22,592 nucleotides of DNA, from contig NZ_CABUCJ010000034.1 of NCBI RefSeq assembly GCF_902490045.1, forward strand, positions 1 to 22,592. The letters run 5' to 3'. Positions 21,395-22,592 of this stretch are shown piece after piece. Both the position numbers and the translations under genes were made by a program. The notes below the pieces were generated by a model. That model saw only the letters and a program-made list of their open reading frames with translations, did no database searches and was not told the origin of the DNA. Numbering within the stretch: position 1 is the first letter of the stretch; the number at the start of each line of letters is the position of its first letter. Source of the DNA: an uncultured Anaerotruncus sp. Lineage in GTDB: Bacteria; Bacillota; Clostridia; Oscillospirales; Ruminococcaceae.

Positions 21395-22471
21395 ATGAAA
21401 ATCGGGAGACGCGCGCTGGCGCTCATCCTTGGCCTGGCGCTGCTCTGCTCCTGCGCGCCGGCGGAATCGGGACCGCAGGAATCCGAGCCGATGCAGGTCG
21501 CGCGGGTGCTGACCCTCCTGGTGCCCAACACGCTTGACCAGGTCGTGCTCGAGCAGGCGGACGCGTTCGCGGCGGACGCCGCGCGCCTGAGCGGCGGCCG
21601 GCTCACGATCGACGTGCGCACCGGGCAGGAGCCCGCCGACGCGCTCACGGGCGGGGAGGCGGACCTCGCCTTCCTGCGCAACGCGCAGATGGCCCAGCTC
21701 GACGAGCGCTTTTCGACCTTCGCGCTGCCCTTCCTCTACGACGACCAGCGGCATCTGAGCCTTGCGCTCAATTCGGAGGAGCTGCTCGGGCGGCTCAACA
21801 CCGGCTTGCAGCCGCGTGGAATCCGGCTGCTGACCGCCTTCTACACGGGCAGCGCCTTTCTCGTCTCGACGAAGGGGGAGCTGCGGACCCCCTCCGATTA
21901 CAGGGGGATCGCAGCGGCGCTGCGCACCGACAACGCGGACAAGCTCACGGTCTTTTCCTCGCTCGGCGCGCGGGTGTTGCCCTATTCGGCCTCCGCCATC
22001 CCCAATATGCTCGGCGCGCAGGCGGAGCTGCTCCCCGAGGGGGCGGACGGCCCCGCCGAGGAGGTGACGGTCGATACGATCGAGGTGGATACCGGGCAGG
22101 CGCTCGCCCTCGAGGCCGACCCCAACACCCTCTTCTTCATCAAGAGCTACCATGCCGCCGCGCCGCTCTGGCTGGGGGCCAACGAGCAGTCCCTCGCCTC
22201 CCTCACCGAATACGAGCGCGCGGTGCTCGGCGAAGCCTGCGCCGGGCTGCTCGCCGGGCTTGAGCGGGTCTACACCGAACGGGAAGCGGCGGCGTTCGAC
22301 GAGCTGCGCGCCCGCGGCGTGGAGATCGTCGAGATCGAGCGCCAGCAGGTGTCGGCGGTGCTCTACGACAGCTCCCGCAGCCTCCCGCCCGACCCCGGGC
22401 GGTACCTGCCGCCCGCCTACTTCGACCGCAGGCTCTATGAGATCATCCAAAGCTATTCGCCGCTCTCCTGA
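21395..22471 (+). CDS. DctP-like TRAP-type binding lipoprotein without permease
   Basis: A 358-residue lipoprotein (signal with lipobox LCSC, Cys20) of the TRAP substrate-binding fold. DctP-like features are: an N-terminal strand (VLTLLVPNTLDQVVLEQADAF), GGRLTIDV near 67-74, ALTGGEADLAFL near 83-94, FALPFLYDDQRH near 109-120, and YRGIAAALRTDN near 169-180, whose R177 fits the carboxylate-binding arginine. The region that normally reads LqtGvvDG is poorly conserved (NMLGAQAELLPEGADG), so ligand binding may have changed. No DctQ or DctM is encoded nearby; the gene follows the DHHW gene by 15 bases with AAAGGAGGGG as its ribosome site. It may serve a distant TRAP permease or a sensor, or may have been recruited to polymer acylation. 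It differs clearly in sequence from the dctP product of this window. Confidence 0.8.
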   Translation: MKIGRRALALILGLALLCSCAPAESGPQESEPMQVARVLTLLVPNTLDQVVLEQADAFAADAARLSGGRLTIDVRTGQEPADALTGGEADLAFLRNAQMAQLDERFSTFALPFLYDDQRHLSLALNSEELLGRLNTGLQPRGIRLLTAFYTGSAFLVSTKGELRTPSDYRGIAAALRTDNADKLTVFSSLGARVLPYSASAIPNMLGAQAELLPEGADGPAEEVTVDTIEVDTGQALALEADPNTLFFIKSYHAAAPLWLGANEQSLASLTEYERAVLGEACAGLLAGLERVYTEREAAAFDELRARGVEIVEIERQQVSAVLYDSSRSLPPDPGRYLPPAYFDRRLYEIIQSYSPLS

Positions 22472-22478
22472 GGTTTTT

Positions 22479-22562
22479 GCCGCTCGGGGAGCGGCGCAGG
22501 TTTTAGATTTGCCGCTCATCGGGCGGCAGAGCTTTCACGGGAATTGCCGCCTTTGGCGGCAA
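22479..22562. repeat. Cluster of three similar short GC hairpins after the last gene
   Basis: Three hairpins lie about 31-34 bases apart: 22479-22495 (7-bp stem, 3-base loop), 22510-22528 (8 bp including one G-T pair, 3-base loop) and 22544-22562 (8 bp, 3-base loop). All have the form TTGCCGC...GCGGC and are preceded by T-rich stretches. The first may serve as the operon terminator although its T-run is weak; together they look like a small repeat family. The remaining 30 bases to the right edge show nothing recognisable. Confidence 0.65.
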
Positions 22563-22592
22563 GAATCACGAGCGCGTTCCGCCGCGCGCCAC

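Noticed and set aside
18242..22519. A 1,425-codon open frame on the minus strand
   Set aside because: It is antisense to the MBOAT, DHHW and binding-lipoprotein genes, which have clear family motifs, signals and ribosome sites. The translation is Arg/Glu/Gly/Val-rich without domains, as expected of a frame with few stops in GC-rich DNA.

Overview
The window is about 22.6 kb of GC-rich DNA whose intergenic regions are distinctly AT-rich. Strong consensus sigma-A type promoters, GGAGG-like ribosome binding sites, lipoprotein signal peptides, a HutC-type GntR regulator and an acetate kinase with a CofE-like neighbour suggest a high-GC anaerobic member of the Clostridia/Oscillospirales. That assignment is inference: there is no rRNA or other phylogenetic marker gene here beyond recG and ackA.

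Left part (1-10.7 kb). The 3' end of bioD (+) meets a large catabolic cluster that lies entirely on the minus strand. In transcription order the cluster is dctP-dctQ-dctM (a TRAP carboxylate transporter), a CaiB/BaiF type III CoA-transferase, a two-subunit class I CoA-transferase-like pair (GctA/GctB-like), a HutC-family GntR regulator, an FGGY sugar/polyol kinase and a thiamine-diphosphate enzyme of the acetolactate synthase superfamily. Genes within the first block overlap or nearly abut. Three promoters can be read (before dctP, before gntR, before the ThDP enzyme), and each carries the same ATACAAT/ATTGTAT element, a plausible operator for the regulator. The beta subunit of the CoA-transferase pair lacks the catalytic glutamate of true transferases, as in the ring-opening hydrolase IpdAB. 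The cluster therefore looks like a complete but unassigned route in which an imported carboxylate is converted to a CoA thioester, C-C cleaved, and finished by kinase and ThDP chemistry.

Middle part (10.7-18.2 kb). This is mostly housekeeping: an isolated type IV prepilin-like gene with its own promoter and tandem terminators; a tRNA-Lys(TTT)-tRNA-Ala(GGC) pair behind a perfect TTGACA-17-TATAAT promoter; recG on the plus strand; then, on the minus strand, a DMT/EamA permease with a calcium-motif lipoprotein, and a CofE-like protein with acetate kinase. The acetate kinase gene has an in-frame duplication of its first 12 codons.

Right part (18.3-22.5 kb). A plus-strand operon encodes an MBOAT O-acyltransferase, a DHHW/AlgX-like membrane-anchored SGNH protein and a TRAP-type (DctP-like) binding lipoprotein with no permease. 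The first two are a standard surface-polymer O-acetylation pair; the third is an unusual partner. Three short GC hairpins of similar design follow the operon at the right edge.

No insertion sequences, integrases, CRISPR arrays or rRNA genes were seen. Very long antisense ORFs (up to 1,425 codons) are GC-rich shadows of the real genes.
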